From Hyphomicrobiales bacterium (GTDB taxonomy: Bacteria; Pseudomonadota; Alphaproteobacteria; Rhizobiales; Rhizobiaceae): a stretch of 64,000 bases of DNA. Position 1 is the first letter of the stretch; each line of letters opens with the position of its first letter. Below are positions 1-9,628 of this stretch, in pieces. The position numbers and the translations under genes are program-made. The notes under the pieces were generated by a model. That model worked only from the letters and a program-made list of their open reading frames with translations, was not told where the DNA came from and ran no database searches. The stretch lies in NCBI GenBank assembly GCA_900469615.1, contig UBYA01000018.1, positions 1-64,000 on the forward strand. The letters are read 5' to 3'.

Positions 1-376
1 CATGCTCTCCAATCCTTCCTGCGAGGGCCGCACTCCGCGCGCGATATCGCGCGCCCTGCTGCATGGCAGATGCAGGGACGATATCAGGCTTGACGCCCCT
101 GTTGAATCCGATCGGTGACGAAACAAGCGCCGGCCGCCGTATCGTCGCGGTTTAAATTGACTCCCTCCCCTGGCGAATGTGTCTAAAATGGTACGCCAGA
201 CCGCCGACGACCGACGAGGGCGGCAACTGCGCAGACTATAACTTGACTAAAATATACCAATTTTAATAGATTATCGCGTCGCCAGCAGATCAGGACTGTG
301 GTGGTCAGCGGCAAGCATTTGGCTGCTCATAAAGCAGCCATCCTCACGGTTACTTTTGCAAACGTACTGCATTCGA
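1..376. other. intergenic region upstream of the sigma factor gene
   Basis: No convincing gene lies here. The first three bases read as an ATG on the minus strand with a GGAG-like sequence just upstream, so a leftward gene may begin at the window edge, but none of its body is visible. The stretch from about 240 to 290 is AT-rich and holds the candidate promoter of the sigma factor gene. Confidence 0.5.
243..272 (+). promoter_or_regulatory. candidate iron-regulated promoter of the FecI-like gene
   Basis: TTGACT at 243-248 is followed after 18 bases by TAGATT at 267-272, a plausible sigma-70 pair. The spacer carries an inverted repeat, TAAAAT at 248-253 and ATTTTA at 260-265. Genes of this kind are normally repressed by iron through RirA, Irr or Fur. 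An operator here would fit that, but the sequence does not match a box that I can assign to one of them. Confidence 0.4.
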
Positions 377-901
377 ATGAATATAGCTGCTGACGATATC
401 GACGACGATCTTCAGGCGATTTATCTGCGCCAGTGGCATGCGTTGCGCGCGCATCTGCGCAGACGAACCGGCTCGCTCGATGTCGCAGAGGATGCGCTGC
501 AGGAAACATGGTTTCGGGTCGCCGGCCTTACGAATCCGGCCGCAGTGCGCGACAAGAAGGCTTTCCTTCTGCGGATCGCAGGCAACATCGCCATCGACAT
601 CATCAGGCGCGAGCGGCGTCATCAGGGCCGGTGCACCGCCGACGAGGCCATTCTCGCCGCCATCGAAGATCTTGCGCCATCGCCGGAGACGATCGTCATC
701 GACCGCGACCAGCTGCGGGCTCTTGTCAGCGCACTGACGGAGCTGCCCGGAAAGGCCCGGGCAGCGCTTCTGATGAGCCGCTGCGACGGTCTTTCCCACC
801 GCGACATAGCCGCCCGCCTGAAGGTATCGGAAAGCATGGTCGCCAAGTACCTCGCGCAATCGTTGCGCCATTGCCGTGATGCGTTTCGTGCGCTCGGCTA
901 G
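377..901 (+). CDS. ECF RNA polymerase sigma factor, FecI-like
   Basis: This is a 174-residue ECF sigma factor of the iron-starvation (FecI) group. Region 2 spans about residues 10-70 (QWHALRAHLRRRTGSLDVAE, then DALQETWFRV) and region 4 about residues 110-165, with a helix-turn-helix around SHRDIAARLKVSESMVAKYL. The reading frame is open back to a TTG at 356, but the ATG at 377 aligns better with family length. It is followed by a FecR-type gene and a TonB receptor with a signalling domain, the usual order for cell-surface signalling. In such systems the ferric siderophore bound outside activates the sigma factor through FecR, which then transcribes the receptor gene. That the downstream receptor is its target is inferred from position. 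Confidence 0.9.
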   Translation: MNIAADDIDDDLQAIYLRQWHALRAHLRRRTGSLDVAEDALQETWFRVAGLTNPAAVRDKKAFLLRIAGNIAIDIIRRERRHQGRCTADEAILAAIEDLAPSPETIVIDRDQLRALVSALTELPGKARAALLMSRCDGLSHRDIAARLKVSESMVAKYLAQSLRHCRDAFRALG

Positions 902-984
902 ACGTTTGTCCCATGACCGGCTGCAAGATCGGCATGCGTCCTTCGTCTCATAGATGACGGCTGCGAGACGGAGCGAATTCGGAC

Positions 985-1938
985 ATGGAAGACGCAAAGG
1001 GCATCGACGACGCGATCAGCGATCAGGCGATCGAATGGGTGGTGCGGATCCATTCTGGACATGCGACGCAGGCCGACCGCGAGGCTTTCGCAAATTGGCG
1101 GCGCGACAATCCGCTGAACGAGGCCGCCGCCAGGGAGGCCGAAGCCATCTGGCAGGGCATCGGCGTCGCCGGCAAGGAGGTCCGCAGCACCGAACGCAGC
1201 AACAGGCGCGCGAAAGTGACGCGGCGGGCCTTTATCGGTGCGGCTTCGGTCGGATTGATCGGCAGCGGCCTGGTGGAGACCGGATTTCTGCGGCTGAATT
1301 TTCTCGCCGACTATGTCACCGGTATCGGCGAACGCAAAACGATCGTTCTCGCCGACGGCTCGACGGTGCTGATGAACGCGCGGTCGGCTCTTTCCGCGAG
1401 GTTCGACGCCAACCAGCGCCGGATTTCGCTTTTCGAAGGACAGGCGACGTTTTCCGTCGCCCATGATCGCGCAAGGCCCTTCCTGGTAACCGCGGCAAGC
1501 GGGCAGACGAAGGCTGTCGGCACCGTCTTCGATATCGACATGCGGCCCGACGAGGTGGCTGTAACCGTTCTCGAAGGCGGCGTTTCCGTCACGACGGAAG
1601 GCACCTCGAACCGGCCGATGCCGGTCAATATGAACCAGAGAATGCGCTACAGCGACGACGGCATCATTCTTGCCACGGAAGAGGTCGACGCCGATATCGA
1701 GACGGCCTGGCGCCGCGGCAAGCTGGTGTTCAACGGCCGCCGCCTGTCGGAGGTCATTGCCGAGGTCGAGCGTTACCGCCGCGGCAAGATCGTCCTTGTG
1801 GGATCGTCGCTGCAGCAGCTGCCGGTGACCGGTGTCTTCGACATGGCGGATTCCGAATCCGTCCTGACCACGATCCGCCAGACGCTGCCGGTGCGCATTA
1901 CCGAGCTGCCGCTGGTGACGATCATCCGTCACGTATAA
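985..1938 (+). CDS. FecR-family anti-sigma / signal transducer
   Basis: This 317-residue protein has the FecR layout. An N-terminal cytoplasmic DUF4880-like segment (about 12-60, with AIEWVVRIHSG and FANWRRDNPLNEAA) is followed by a single hydrophobic segment at about 73-95, then a periplasmic FecR domain (about 110-210, TIVLADGSTVLMNARS) and a C-terminal secretin/TonB short-N-like part (LVFNGRRLSEVIAEVERY). It would relay ligand occupancy from the downstream receptor to the upstream sigma factor. A twin arginine (TRRAFIG) directly precedes the membrane helix, so export of the periplasmic part may use Tat, as reported for some FecR-type proteins. The gap from the sigma gene is 83 bases. Confidence 0.9.
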   Translation: MEDAKGIDDAISDQAIEWVVRIHSGHATQADREAFANWRRDNPLNEAAAREAEAIWQGIGVAGKEVRSTERSNRRAKVTRRAFIGAASVGLIGSGLVETGFLRLNFLADYVTGIGERKTIVLADGSTVLMNARSALSARFDANQRRISLFEGQATFSVAHDRARPFLVTAASGQTKAVGTVFDIDMRPDEVAVTVLEGGVSVTTEGTSNRPMPVNMNQRMRYSDDGIILATEEVDADIETAWRRGKLVFNGRRLSEVIAEVERYRRGKIVLVGSSLQQLPVTGVFDMADSESVLTTIRQTLPVRITELPLVTIIRHV

Positions 1939-2087
1939 AATAATCCAAGCATATCAGTAATTTATACGAAATATGAAATTTTCAGTCATCTTTTGCTGCA
2001 AGTTTGCGGCCAAGGCTTCGTCTCTCCGATAGAAGCTGCCGGGCAGAGGGACGCCCCGCAGATGCATCGAAGTCGAAGGGGTACAGA

Positions 2088-4553
2088 ATGCGAATACCGC
2101 GATCGGGGAACGGATACGGCCTTATGGGACCGACGTCGATGAGGCTTCTCGGATCGGCGGCAATAGCGGCGCTGCTTCTGGCGACGGCTGCGGCCGGTCC
2201 CGCCCACGCGCAGGACGCCGCCGCAAGATCCGCCCGGCTCGCCGCCTACAACATCCCGGCCCAGCCGCTCGGCTCCGCATTGACGACCTTTGCCGACCGC
2301 GCGGGCCTCAAGCTTCTCTTTCCTTCGCAACTCGTCACGGGGCGCAAGAGCGGCGGCCTTTCGGGCAACTTCAGCCCTGAGCAGGCACTCGGCAGACTGC
2401 TGGCCGGAACAGGCCTGACCTATCGCTTCACCAACGCCTCGACGGTGACGATCGTCGCGACCGGTCAATCCGCCGATGCCGGCGGCGCGAATGGCGCGAC
2501 CGTGCTTGCGCCCATCGTCGTTCAGGGATCGCAGGACGGCACCACGGGTTACGTAGCGACGCGAAGCGCCGGCGGCACGAAAACCGACACGCCGCTGATC
2601 AAGACGCCTGCCTCCGTGAGCGTCGTCACAAAGCAGCAGATCACCGATCAGAATGCCCAGAGCGTGTCGCAGGCCATGCGATACACGGCCGGGGTCGTCG
2701 CCGAACAGCGCGGTGTCAACGAGGATTCGCTCGAATATCTCTATAGCCGCGGTTTCCAGACGACCACCTATCTCGACGGGTTGCAGATTCCCTTTACCGG
2801 GTTCAACATCGCGACGCGCGACTCCTATCTCTTCGACCATGTCGAGAGCATCCGCGGGCCGGCTTCCGTGCTTTACGGCCAGACGCCGCCCGGCGGCATC
2901 ATCAACGTCGTCAGCAAGGAGCCGACGGAAACGCCCGAGCACGAGGTCTTCTTCCAGACCGGCAGCTACGGCCGCGTGCAAGGCGGTTTCGACTTTTCCG
3001 GCCCCGTCGCCGATCATGACGACCTCTTCTATCGCCTGACCGCAACGGGATTGACGACCGGCACGCAGACCGATTTCGTCGACCAGAAGCGCATCGGCAT
3101 CGCACCGGCCCTCACCTGGAAGCCGGATGAAGACACGAAGCTGACGATAACGGGCGTTTACCAGCGGGACCCCGAAGCCGGCACCTTCAATTACGTACCC
3201 GCGGTCGGCACCGTGCTGCCCGGCCTCGTGCATATTCCCCGTTCCTTCAATACCGGCGATCCCGGCTTCGACGAATACGAGAAGGAAGAAGCCTCCATCG
3301 GCTATTCGTTCGAACATCGCTTCAACGATGTGTGGCAGGTCAAGCAGAACTTCCGCTACCTGCATAATAGCCAGACGATCCATCACGTCGGAGACGGCTC
3401 CAGTTACGATGCATCGGGGACCGCTCTGAATCGGGTCGCCTATAATAATTTCGGCACCGTCGACGCCATCACGGTCGACAATCAGGCTATCGCGACCTTC
3501 GACACCGGCGCGCTCAGCCATCAGATGCTCTTCGGGTTCGATTTCCAGAACATCCAGTACGACCATCATCTCTATTACGGCAGCACAAGCGGCGCGGGCA
3601 CGCCTTCGCTCAGCATCATCGATCCGGTATACTATCAGTATATACCGACACCCGACTTCATGCTCGGCACCTCGAACAAGCAGCGCACGCAGCAATACGG
3701 GCTCTATGCGCAGGATCAGATCGAATTCGGCAAGGCCACCTTCGTCGGAAGCCTTCGCCAGGACTGGGCAAACATGCATACCGTCTCCTATAAGGATGGC
3801 AGCGCGTCGGATCAGGACGACCATGCGCTGACCGGCCGGGTCGGACTGATCTACAACTTCGACAATGGTCTTGCGCCCTATGTCAGCTATTCGACCTCGT
3901 TCCAGCCGCTTTCAGGAACGACCGATACCGGCAGTGCGCTGCAGCCGACCAAAGGCAAGCAGTACGAGATCGGCGTCAAATACCAGCCCGTCGGCTCCGA
4001 CAGCTTCGTGACCGCGTCGCTTTTCGACCTGCGGCAAACGAATGTGAAGGTTTCGAGCTCCCTTTACCCGGGCTCGGTCACGCAGACGGGCGAAGTGCGC
4101 TCGCGCGGCATAGAACTGGAAGCGCATGCCTACCTGACCGACGATCTGCAGGCGATCGCCAGCTACACCTATACGGATATCGAAAACACCCGGGCGACGG
4201 CCAACATCCAAGGCAAGCGTCCGGCCGGCATCCCGGCGAACATGGCATCGCTCTGGCTCTCCTACGACATGCCTGACAATGTCGCACCCGGCCTCAAGAT
4301 CATGGGCGGGACACGCTTTGTCGGCGGCAGCTTCGGCAATCCCACCAACACGTTCAGCGTGCCGTCCGTCACCCTGTTCGACATCGGCCTGCAATATGAC
4401 TTCGAAAAGCAGTTCCCGAAGGCGAAGGGGCTGACCGCGACCCTCAATGTCACCAACCTGTTCGACAAGACCTATGTCACCTGCACGGACATGACCTATT
4501 GTACCTATGGCCAGGGTCGCCTCGTGCTCGCAGGCCTGCGATACAAATGGTAG
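2088..4553 (+). CDS. TonB-dependent ferric-siderophore receptor with N-terminal signalling domain
   Basis: The ATG at 2088 has a GAAGGGG ribosome site and leads into a long signal peptide ending near AHAQ (about residue 41), giving 821 residues. Residues about 50-100 form a secretin/TonB short N-terminal (STN) domain (YNIPAQPLGSAL, LLAGTGLTYRF) that contacts FecR in signalling receptors. A plug domain follows (TPASVSVVTKQQI, SIRGPASVLYGQTPPGGIIN), then a beta barrel ending in an aromatic residue (LRYKW). The fold is of the FhuA/FpvA siderophore group. Its place after FecI- and FecR-like genes and before FhuD/FhuB genes supports ferric-siderophore uptake. The ligand cannot be read from the sequence; a hydroxamate is suggested only by the Fhu-type neighbours. 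Confidence 0.93.
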   Translation: MRIPRSGNGYGLMGPTSMRLLGSAAIAALLLATAAAGPAHAQDAAARSARLAAYNIPAQPLGSALTTFADRAGLKLLFPSQLVTGRKSGGLSGNFSPEQALGRLLAGTGLTYRFTNASTVTIVATGQSADAGGANGATVLAPIVVQGSQDGTTGYVATRSAGGTKTDTPLIKTPASVSVVTKQQITDQNAQSVSQAMRYTAGVVAEQRGVNEDSLEYLYSRGFQTTTYLDGLQIPFTGFNIATRDSYLFDHVESIRGPASVLYGQTPPGGIINVVSKEPTETPEHEVFFQTGSYGRVQGGFDFSGPVADHDDLFYRLTATGLTTGTQTDFVDQKRIGIAPALTWKPDEDTKLTITGVYQRDPEAGTFNYVPAVGTVLPGLVHIPRSFNTGDPGFDEYEKEEASIGYSFEHRFNDVWQVKQNFRYLHNSQTIHHVGDGSSYDASGTALNRVAYNNFGTVDAITVDNQAIATFDTGALSHQMLFGFDFQNIQYDHHLYYGSTSGAGTPSLSIIDPVYYQYIPTPDFMLGTSNKQRTQQYGLYAQDQIEFGKATFVGSLRQDWANMHTVSYKDGSASDQDDHALTGRVGLIYNFDNGLAPYVSYSTSFQPLSGTTDTGSALQPTKGKQYEIGVKYQPVGSDSFVTASLFDLRQTNVKVSSSLYPGSVTQTGEVRSRGIELEAHAYLTDDLQAIASYTYTDIENTRATANIQGKRPAGIPANMASLWLSYDMPDNVAPGLKIMGGTRFVGGSFGNPTNTFSVPSVTLFDIGLQYDFEKQFPKAKGLTATLNVTNLFDKTYVTCTDMTYCTYGQGRLVLAGLRYKW

Positions 4554-4566
4554 CGCAGGCCTTCGC

Positions 4567-5508
4567 TTGACTAGCCGCCGGACATATCCTGGCGCCGAGG
4601 CGTCGCAGCGGCGGGCTCAAACCCGCCGCTCGCTGCTTCTTACGCTCCCGTCGCTGGCAATGGCCTATGCGCTGCCGACACTGGCGACAGCTGATGCCGA
4701 GCGGCCGAAGGTACGTGTCGTATCGTTGAACTGGGCGATGAGCGAAACGCTGTACGCGATGAATATCGAGCCGGTCGCCGCTGCCGAAATCGCCGGCTAC
4801 GAGCGCATGGTCGGCTACCCACCCACACCGCCTGGCGTGATCGATCTCGGCTTTCAGAACAATCCGAACCTGGAGCTGCTTTCCGCAATCGACCCGGACC
4901 TGATCCTCATCCAGTCATGGCAGGCGGCGGGACGGCCGGTCCTCGAACGCTTCGCCCCGGTCGAAAGCTTTACGCTTTACGATCGCGGCAAGGGCGATCC
5001 CGTCGAGGCCGCGCGCGGCGCAGCGCTTCGCCTTGCATCGCTTTGCGGAAACCCCGCGGCCGGCTCCGAATTCCTGTCGCGCATGGATCGAAGCTTCGCC
5101 GACTGCGCCAAGCGCCTTGCCGCAAAGGAGCAGCGGCCGATCCTGCTGGTGCAGGCCCTGTCGCCGACCAATCTCGTCGTATTTACCGGCGGCAGCCTGT
5201 TCGATAGCGCCATGCGCCGCATCGGCCTTCAAAATGCCTGGTCGAAACCGCCGACCCTTCTTTGGGGCAGCACGCAGATCGGCGTCGATGCGCTCGCCGC
5301 CTATTCGCAGGCACGCATCGTCTGGATCGCATCTCCCGACGGCGCCTCGTCCGACAGTCTGTTCAGCAGCGATCTCTGGCGACAGTTGCCGCAGGTGGCG
5401 AAGGGGGACGTCCACCAGCTTCCCTTGATCTGGGGCTTCGGCGCCCTGCCGACGGCCGAACGCTTCGCCCGCTTGCTGACTGCCGCACTGACGGGAAGCG
5501 ACGGATGA
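4567..5508 (+). CDS. periplasmic iron-siderophore binding protein, FhuD-like
   Basis: A class III periplasmic binding protein of about 313 residues. The signal region contains a twin arginine and a hydrophobic core (TRRSLLLTLPSLAMAYALP), similar to Tat-type FhuD leaders. The mature part shows the usual two-lobe elements: VRVVSLNWAMSETLYAM, DLGFQNNPNLELLSAIDPDL and VFTGGSLFDSAMRRIGLQNAW. The start is uncertain. TTG at 4567 lies just after the receptor stop, and an in-frame ATG at 4507 would overlap the receptor. The gene overlaps the following fhuB-like gene by four bases (ATGA), implying translational coupling. It should hand ferric siderophore to that permease. Confidence 0.85.
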   Translation: MTSRRTYPGAEASQRRAQTRRSLLLTLPSLAMAYALPTLATADAERPKVRVVSLNWAMSETLYAMNIEPVAAAEIAGYERMVGYPPTPPGVIDLGFQNNPNLELLSAIDPDLILIQSWQAAGRPVLERFAPVESFTLYDRGKGDPVEAARGAALRLASLCGNPAAGSEFLSRMDRSFADCAKRLAAKEQRPILLVQALSPTNLVVFTGGSLFDSAMRRIGLQNAWSKPPTLLWGSTQIGVDALAAYSQARIVWIASPDGASSDSLFSSDLWRQLPQVAKGDVHQLPLIWGFGALPTAERFARLLTAALTGSDG

Positions 5509-7499
5509 CGGTTGCGCATCGGTCCACGCCGCCGCTCGGCCGCCCTGCCGTGATGCCGGTCATGATCGGCGCCTTGGCGCTTCTCTTCATCACCGCGACG
5601 ACACTCCATCTCGGCCGCGCGTTTCCAGTCTCGGCCTGGTCCGATCTATTCGCTCCCTCCGGCAACCTGCAGGCCGCGATCCTCTATTATTCAGCATTGC
5701 CGCGGCTCGTCATGGCGTTGATGGCGGGCGCATGCCTCGGCTTCGTCAGCACCGTCTTGCAGCTTGTGCTTCGCAATCCGATTGCCGAGCCGGCCACGCT
5801 CGGCGTCTCCGGCGGCGTCTCGCTGGCCCTGACGATCGTCTCGCTCTTTGCGCCCGGCCTGTTGGGCGCTGGCCGGGACCTGATCGGCATGGCCGGCGCC
5901 GGCCTTGCCATGCTCGCCGTCCTGGCGCTGGCAACACGCGAAAACCTGTCCCCAATCCGCCTGATCCTCGGCGGCCTGATCGTCAGCCTGCTTTGCGGCA
6001 CCATGGGCACGCTACTGGCGTTGTTCCATCACGACAGTCTTCAGGGCCTGTTCATCTGGAACGCCGGTTCCCTGGTCCAAAACGACTGGCATCCCGCACG
6101 CCGCCTGCTGGTGCAGATCCTTGTCTCCGTCCTGCCGATCGCAATTCTTCTGAGGCCGCTGACGATCCTGCAGCTTCAGGATGAAAGCGCGCGCAGTCTT
6201 GGCCTCTCTCTCGTCAGGATCAGGCTGCTGGCGCTGGCTGCAAGCATATTCCTGAGTGCAGCGGTCACAAGCACGATTGGCGTAGTCGGCTTCGTAGGAC
6301 TTGCCGGCGCGACGTTCGCCCGCATGGCCGGCGTGCGTCGGCTGATACATCGCCTGTTGCTGTCCTCGCTCTTCGGCGCCCTGCTCCTTTCGGCCGTCGA
6401 TCAGGGGCTGCAACTGCTGACGGGTTCCTTCGGAGAAATCCCCGCAGGCGCCGTCACCGCGCTTCTCGGCGCTCCCCTTATGCTGTGGCTGCTTCCGCGA
6501 CTCGTGTCGATGCCGACCACGCGCCCGGGCGAGCATTCCGCCGCAGGCAGGCGCATCTGGCCGATGCTTGTCCTTTCGATTGCGCTGCTTCTGGTGTTCG
6601 GCGGCCTCGCCATGACCCTGACCCACGATGCGAGCCATTGGCATCTTGCCGTCGGCGCGGATTTCCGGGCCACCGTCTCCTGGCGCTGGCCGCGCACGTT
6701 GACGGCAATCTCGGCGGGCTTCATTCTTGGCGTTGCCGGGGTGATAAGCCAGCGCTTGACGGGCAACCCGCTGGCCTCGCCGGAAGTCCTTGGGGTATCG
6801 TCGGGCGCGGGTCTCGGTGCGCTCGTCACCGTGATGGCGTTTGCCCAGCCCGACCGCGCGACACAGATGATATCCGGCGCTGCCGGTGCCATCTTGGCAT
6901 TGGCCCTGGTCTTAACCCTTGTCCGTCGCTCGGCTTTTTCGCCCGAGAGGCTGCTGCTCGCCGGGGTCGCCATAAGCACGCTGTTCAGCGGCACGCTCAC
7001 CTTCCTTCTGACGATCGGGGATCCGCGCATTCGTGTCTTTCTCGTCTGGATGGCCGGTTCCATTTCCGGCATCTCCCCAAGCGACGCCATGCTTGCCTTT
7101 GGCTTTGCCCTGTTATCGGCCGCTACGCTTCCCCTGCTTGGGCGCTGGCTCGCCATCCTGCCGCTCGGCAGCTCGCCGGCACGCGCCATCGGCGTCAACG
7201 GCACCGTTTCCGGCATCGTCATCATGCTTGCCATCGCGATCCTGACGGCTGTCACCACCATGCTCGTCGGACCGTTGAGCTTCGTCGGATTGATGTCGCC
7301 GCATATCGTCCGCATGGCGGGCCTTCGCCGGCCGCTCGAGCAGGCTTTTGCGGCAGGGCTCGTCAGTGCGATCATCCTTGTGGCAGCGGATCTGCTCGGC
7401 CGCACCCTGCTCTTTCCCTATGAGATTCCCGCGGGTTTGATGGCATCGCTCATAGGCGCTCCCTATTTTCTGTTCCTGATGCGACGGGCAAGATCGTGA
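5505..7499 (+). CDS. fhuB: fused iron-siderophore ABC permease, FhuB-like
   Basis: At 664 residues this has the length of FhuB, a tandem fusion of two FecCD-type permease halves, each of about ten membrane segments. Each half carries the family signature near its start (LVMALMAGACLGFVSTVLQLVLRNPIAEP and TLTAISAGFILGVAGVISQRLTGNPLASPE) and the GxVGFVGL loop that contacts the ATPase (VVGFVGLAGATFARM and GPLSFVGLMSPHIVRM). The fusion is typical of ferric-hydroxamate systems. No ATPase gene follows directly. The nearest candidate is the ATPase at 8776, after another permease. The start overlaps the stop of the binding-protein gene. Confidence 0.93.
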   Translation: MTVAHRSTPPLGRPAVMPVMIGALALLFITATTLHLGRAFPVSAWSDLFAPSGNLQAAILYYSALPRLVMALMAGACLGFVSTVLQLVLRNPIAEPATLGVSGGVSLALTIVSLFAPGLLGAGRDLIGMAGAGLAMLAVLALATRENLSPIRLILGGLIVSLLCGTMGTLLALFHHDSLQGLFIWNAGSLVQNDWHPARRLLVQILVSVLPIAILLRPLTILQLQDESARSLGLSLVRIRLLALAASIFLSAAVTSTIGVVGFVGLAGATFARMAGVRRLIHRLLLSSLFGALLLSAVDQGLQLLTGSFGEIPAGAVTALLGAPLMLWLLPRLVSMPTTRPGEHSAAGRRIWPMLVLSIALLLVFGGLAMTLTHDASHWHLAVGADFRATVSWRWPRTLTAISAGFILGVAGVISQRLTGNPLASPEVLGVSSGAGLGALVTVMAFAQPDRATQMISGAAGAILALALVLTLVRRSAFSPERLLLAGVAISTLFSGTLTFLLTIGDPRIRVFLVWMAGSISGISPSDAMLAFGFALLSAATLPLLGRWLAILPLGSSPARAIGVNGTVSGIVIMLAIAILTAVTTMLVGPLSFVGLMSPHIVRMAGLRRPLEQAFAAGLVSAIILVAADLLGRTLLFPYEIPAGLMASLIGAPYFLFLMRRARS

Positions 7500-7747
7500 T
7501 CGAAGATCCGATGGCGCAGTTCGCAACGACGGCCGGCTCCGTGCAAGCACTTGGCGGCATTCTGTCCGGTGCTGCCGCGAGCGGCTGTCAACGGCCGTTC
7601 GTCGTGCCTGTATGGCCGGCTCTAGACTTGACAAAGAGCCTCATAAAATCCTAGGGCTTTGGCGGAAACCAGGCATCCGGAACGGTATGCCGACTATCTT
7701 TCCGACATGGTGTGATAGTCGAAAAAAAGGCTTTAACGTTCAGTAAC

Positions 7748-8782
7748 ATGGCGAGTTTGGACTACCGGAAACAAGCCCTCCGAAGGCTCCTTATCATTGG
7801 CTGCCTTCTGCTTGCGCTATGCGTCAGCGTTGCACTCGACATGGCGCTCGGGCCTGCGAACTACTCGCTTCACGATGTTGCCGCCGCAATCTTCTCCCCG
7901 GCCGGCGCGGATCAGCAGCTACTCGTTGTCATGTGGCAGATCAGGATGCCCGTGGCGCTCATGGCGGTAGCGGTCGGCGCAAGCCTTTCGGCCGCGGGAG
8001 CCGAGATGCAGACGATCCTTTCCAATCCGCTCGCCAGCCCGTTTACCCTCGGCATCTCGGCGGCTGCAGGCTTCGGTGCCGCCTTGGCCCTCGTGCTCGG
8101 GGTCCAGTTCCTTCCCGGCGCGACCGAATACGTCATTCCGCTCAACGCCTTTTTGATGTCGATGGTGGCGACCTTTTTCATCTATGCGGTCTCGACCATG
8201 CGAGGCGTCGGCGTCGAGACGATCGTCCTGCTGGGAATAGCGCTGGTCTTCACCTTCAATGCGCTGTTGTCGCTGCTGCAGTATGTGGCGTCGGAGCAGG
8301 CGCTTGCCGCGGTCGTTTTCTGGACGATGGGAAGCTTCGCGAAGACGAGTTGGACGAAGCTCGGCGTCGTCGCCGGGGTCGTCGTCCTTGTCACCCCCAT
8401 TTTCATGAGGAACGCGTGGGCCCTGACGGCGCTCCGGCTCGGTGACGACAAGGCGGCGAGCATGGGGGTGAAGGTCCGGCAACTTCGCCTGCAAACCATG
8501 CTTCTGGTCGGGCTTCTCGCCTCGATACCCGTTTCCTTCGTAGGCACGATCGGCTTCGTCGGACTGGTCGGTCCCCATATTGCGCGAATGCTCGTCGGCG
8601 AGGACCAGCGCTTTTTCCTGCCGACGTCGCTGATGTGCGGGGCGCTGCTGCTGTCGCTGAGTTCCGTGCTCAGCAAATCCCTGATTCCGGGCGCCGTGCT
8701 GCCGATCGGCATCATCACCGCACTCGTCGGCGTGCCCTTCTTCTTCGTGTTGATCTTTGGCGCGCGGAGAAGACGATGGTAA
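7748..8782 (+). CDS. iron-siderophore ABC permease, FecCD family
   Basis: A single-unit FecCD-type permease of about 344 residues with around ten membrane segments. Family motifs are WQIRMPVALMAVAVGASLSA, AEMQTILSNPLASPFTLG and the coupling loop GTIGFVGLVGPHIARMLVG. The ATG at 7748 is preferred to a GTG at 7712 because it begins just before the first helix. It overlaps the next ATPase gene by seven bases, so the two form a pair. It is separated from the fhuB-like gene by about 250 bases and is probably transcribed separately. It likely serves the binding protein and receptor encoded convergently at 10525-13886. Confidence 0.9.
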   Translation: MASLDYRKQALRRLLIIGCLLLALCVSVALDMALGPANYSLHDVAAAIFSPAGADQQLLVVMWQIRMPVALMAVAVGASLSAAGAEMQTILSNPLASPFTLGISAAAGFGAALALVLGVQFLPGATEYVIPLNAFLMSMVATFFIYAVSTMRGVGVETIVLLGIALVFTFNALLSLLQYVASEQALAAVVFWTMGSFAKTSWTKLGVVAGVVVLVTPIFMRNAWALTALRLGDDKAASMGVKVRQLRLQTMLLVGLLASIPVSFVGTIGFVGLVGPHIARMLVGEDQRFFLPTSLMCGALLLSLSSVLSKSLIPGAVLPIGIITALVGVPFFFVLIFGARRRRW

Positions 8783-9531
8783 CGTTGAGCCTGCATAAGG
8801 TCGGCGCGTCCTATGGCAGGAGGCAGGTGCTGGCCGATATCTCGATCGAGAATATCGAACCGGGAACCCTGACCGCCGTCATAGGTCCGAATGCGGCGGG
8901 AAAATCGACCCTGTTCAAGCGGATCGCCGGCCTTCTCGGCGGCTCCGGCGCCGTCAGCCTGTCGGACGCCCGTAGCGATGCCATTCGCTATATGCCGCAG
9001 GATACAGGCACCGACGCCGCGCTGAGCGTGCATGAGGCGGTGCTCATCTCCGCAAAGCAGGGCAGCGCCCTTCGGGTATCGGATCAGGAACTTGCCGCGA
9101 TAGACGCGATGCTGACGATGTTGCGGATCGACGATCTGGCGTCGCGCCGGCTGGCGGAGCTTTCCGGCGGGCAGCGGCAACTCGTGGCGCTCGCCCAGGC
9201 TCTGGTCAGACGCCCCAGCGTCCTGCTGATGGACGAGCCGACATCGGCGCTCGACCTTCATCGTCAGGTGGAGGTTCTGGAACTGGTTGCGAATCTTGCG
9301 AGGCGGAACGGGATGATCGTGCTTCTGGCGATCCACGATCTGAACCATGCCTTCCGCTATTGCCAGAACACCATCGTAATCTCGAATGCATCGATGGTGG
9401 CAAGCGGCCCGACGGCTTCAGTGATAACGGTCGACATGCTGCGGGATGTCTATCAGGTCGATGCCCGCATCGAGCGATGCTCGAAAGGTCACTCCGTCGT
9501 ACTTGTCGACGGCGCCGTCCAGGACCGATAG
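8776..9531 (+). CDS. iron-siderophore ABC transporter ATPase, FepC/FhuC-like
   Basis: This 251-residue ABC ATPase starts at an ATG inside the end of the permease gene. Walker A is GPNAAGKST near residue 37, the signature is LSGGQRQL, and Walker B is VLLMDEPTSALD followed by the switch histidine in AIHDLNHAF. The FepC/FhuC group powers import of ferric siderophores through FecCD permeases. It is the only iron-type ATPase in the window, although two permease systems are present, so it may energise both. That sharing is inference. Confidence 0.92.
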   Translation: MVTLSLHKVGASYGRRQVLADISIENIEPGTLTAVIGPNAAGKSTLFKRIAGLLGGSGAVSLSDARSDAIRYMPQDTGTDAALSVHEAVLISAKQGSALRVSDQELAAIDAMLTMLRIDDLASRRLAELSGGQRQLVALAQALVRRPSVLLMDEPTSALDLHRQVEVLELVANLARRNGMIVLLAIHDLNHAFRYCQNTIVISNASMVASGPTASVITVDMLRDVYQVDARIERCSKGHSVVLVDGAVQDR

Positions 9532-9628
9532 CAGTTCCCGGTTACACGGCGCCCGTGGAAGCGCTCTATCGATTGATTTGCTATTCGACAAATAGGCACG
9601 AAACGAAGGCGGGAGCAGCGGTCCCGGC

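Noticed and set aside
1939..2087. Possible FecI-type promoter before the first TonB receptor
   Set aside because: I looked for a GGAAAT-like -35 with a CGTCT-like -10. CGTCT occurs at 2019-2023, but no matching -35 lies at the right distance, so I do not report it.
1986..3824. Minus-strand open frame of 612 codons opposite the first TonB receptor
   Set aside because: It lies wholly antisense to a well-supported receptor gene, has no family resemblance and has an unusual composition, as expected from a G+C-rich codon shadow.
7628..7649. TTGACA at 7628 as a promoter for the permease/ATPase pair
   Set aside because: No acceptable -10 lies 16-18 bases downstream; TAAAAT at 7644 is too close.
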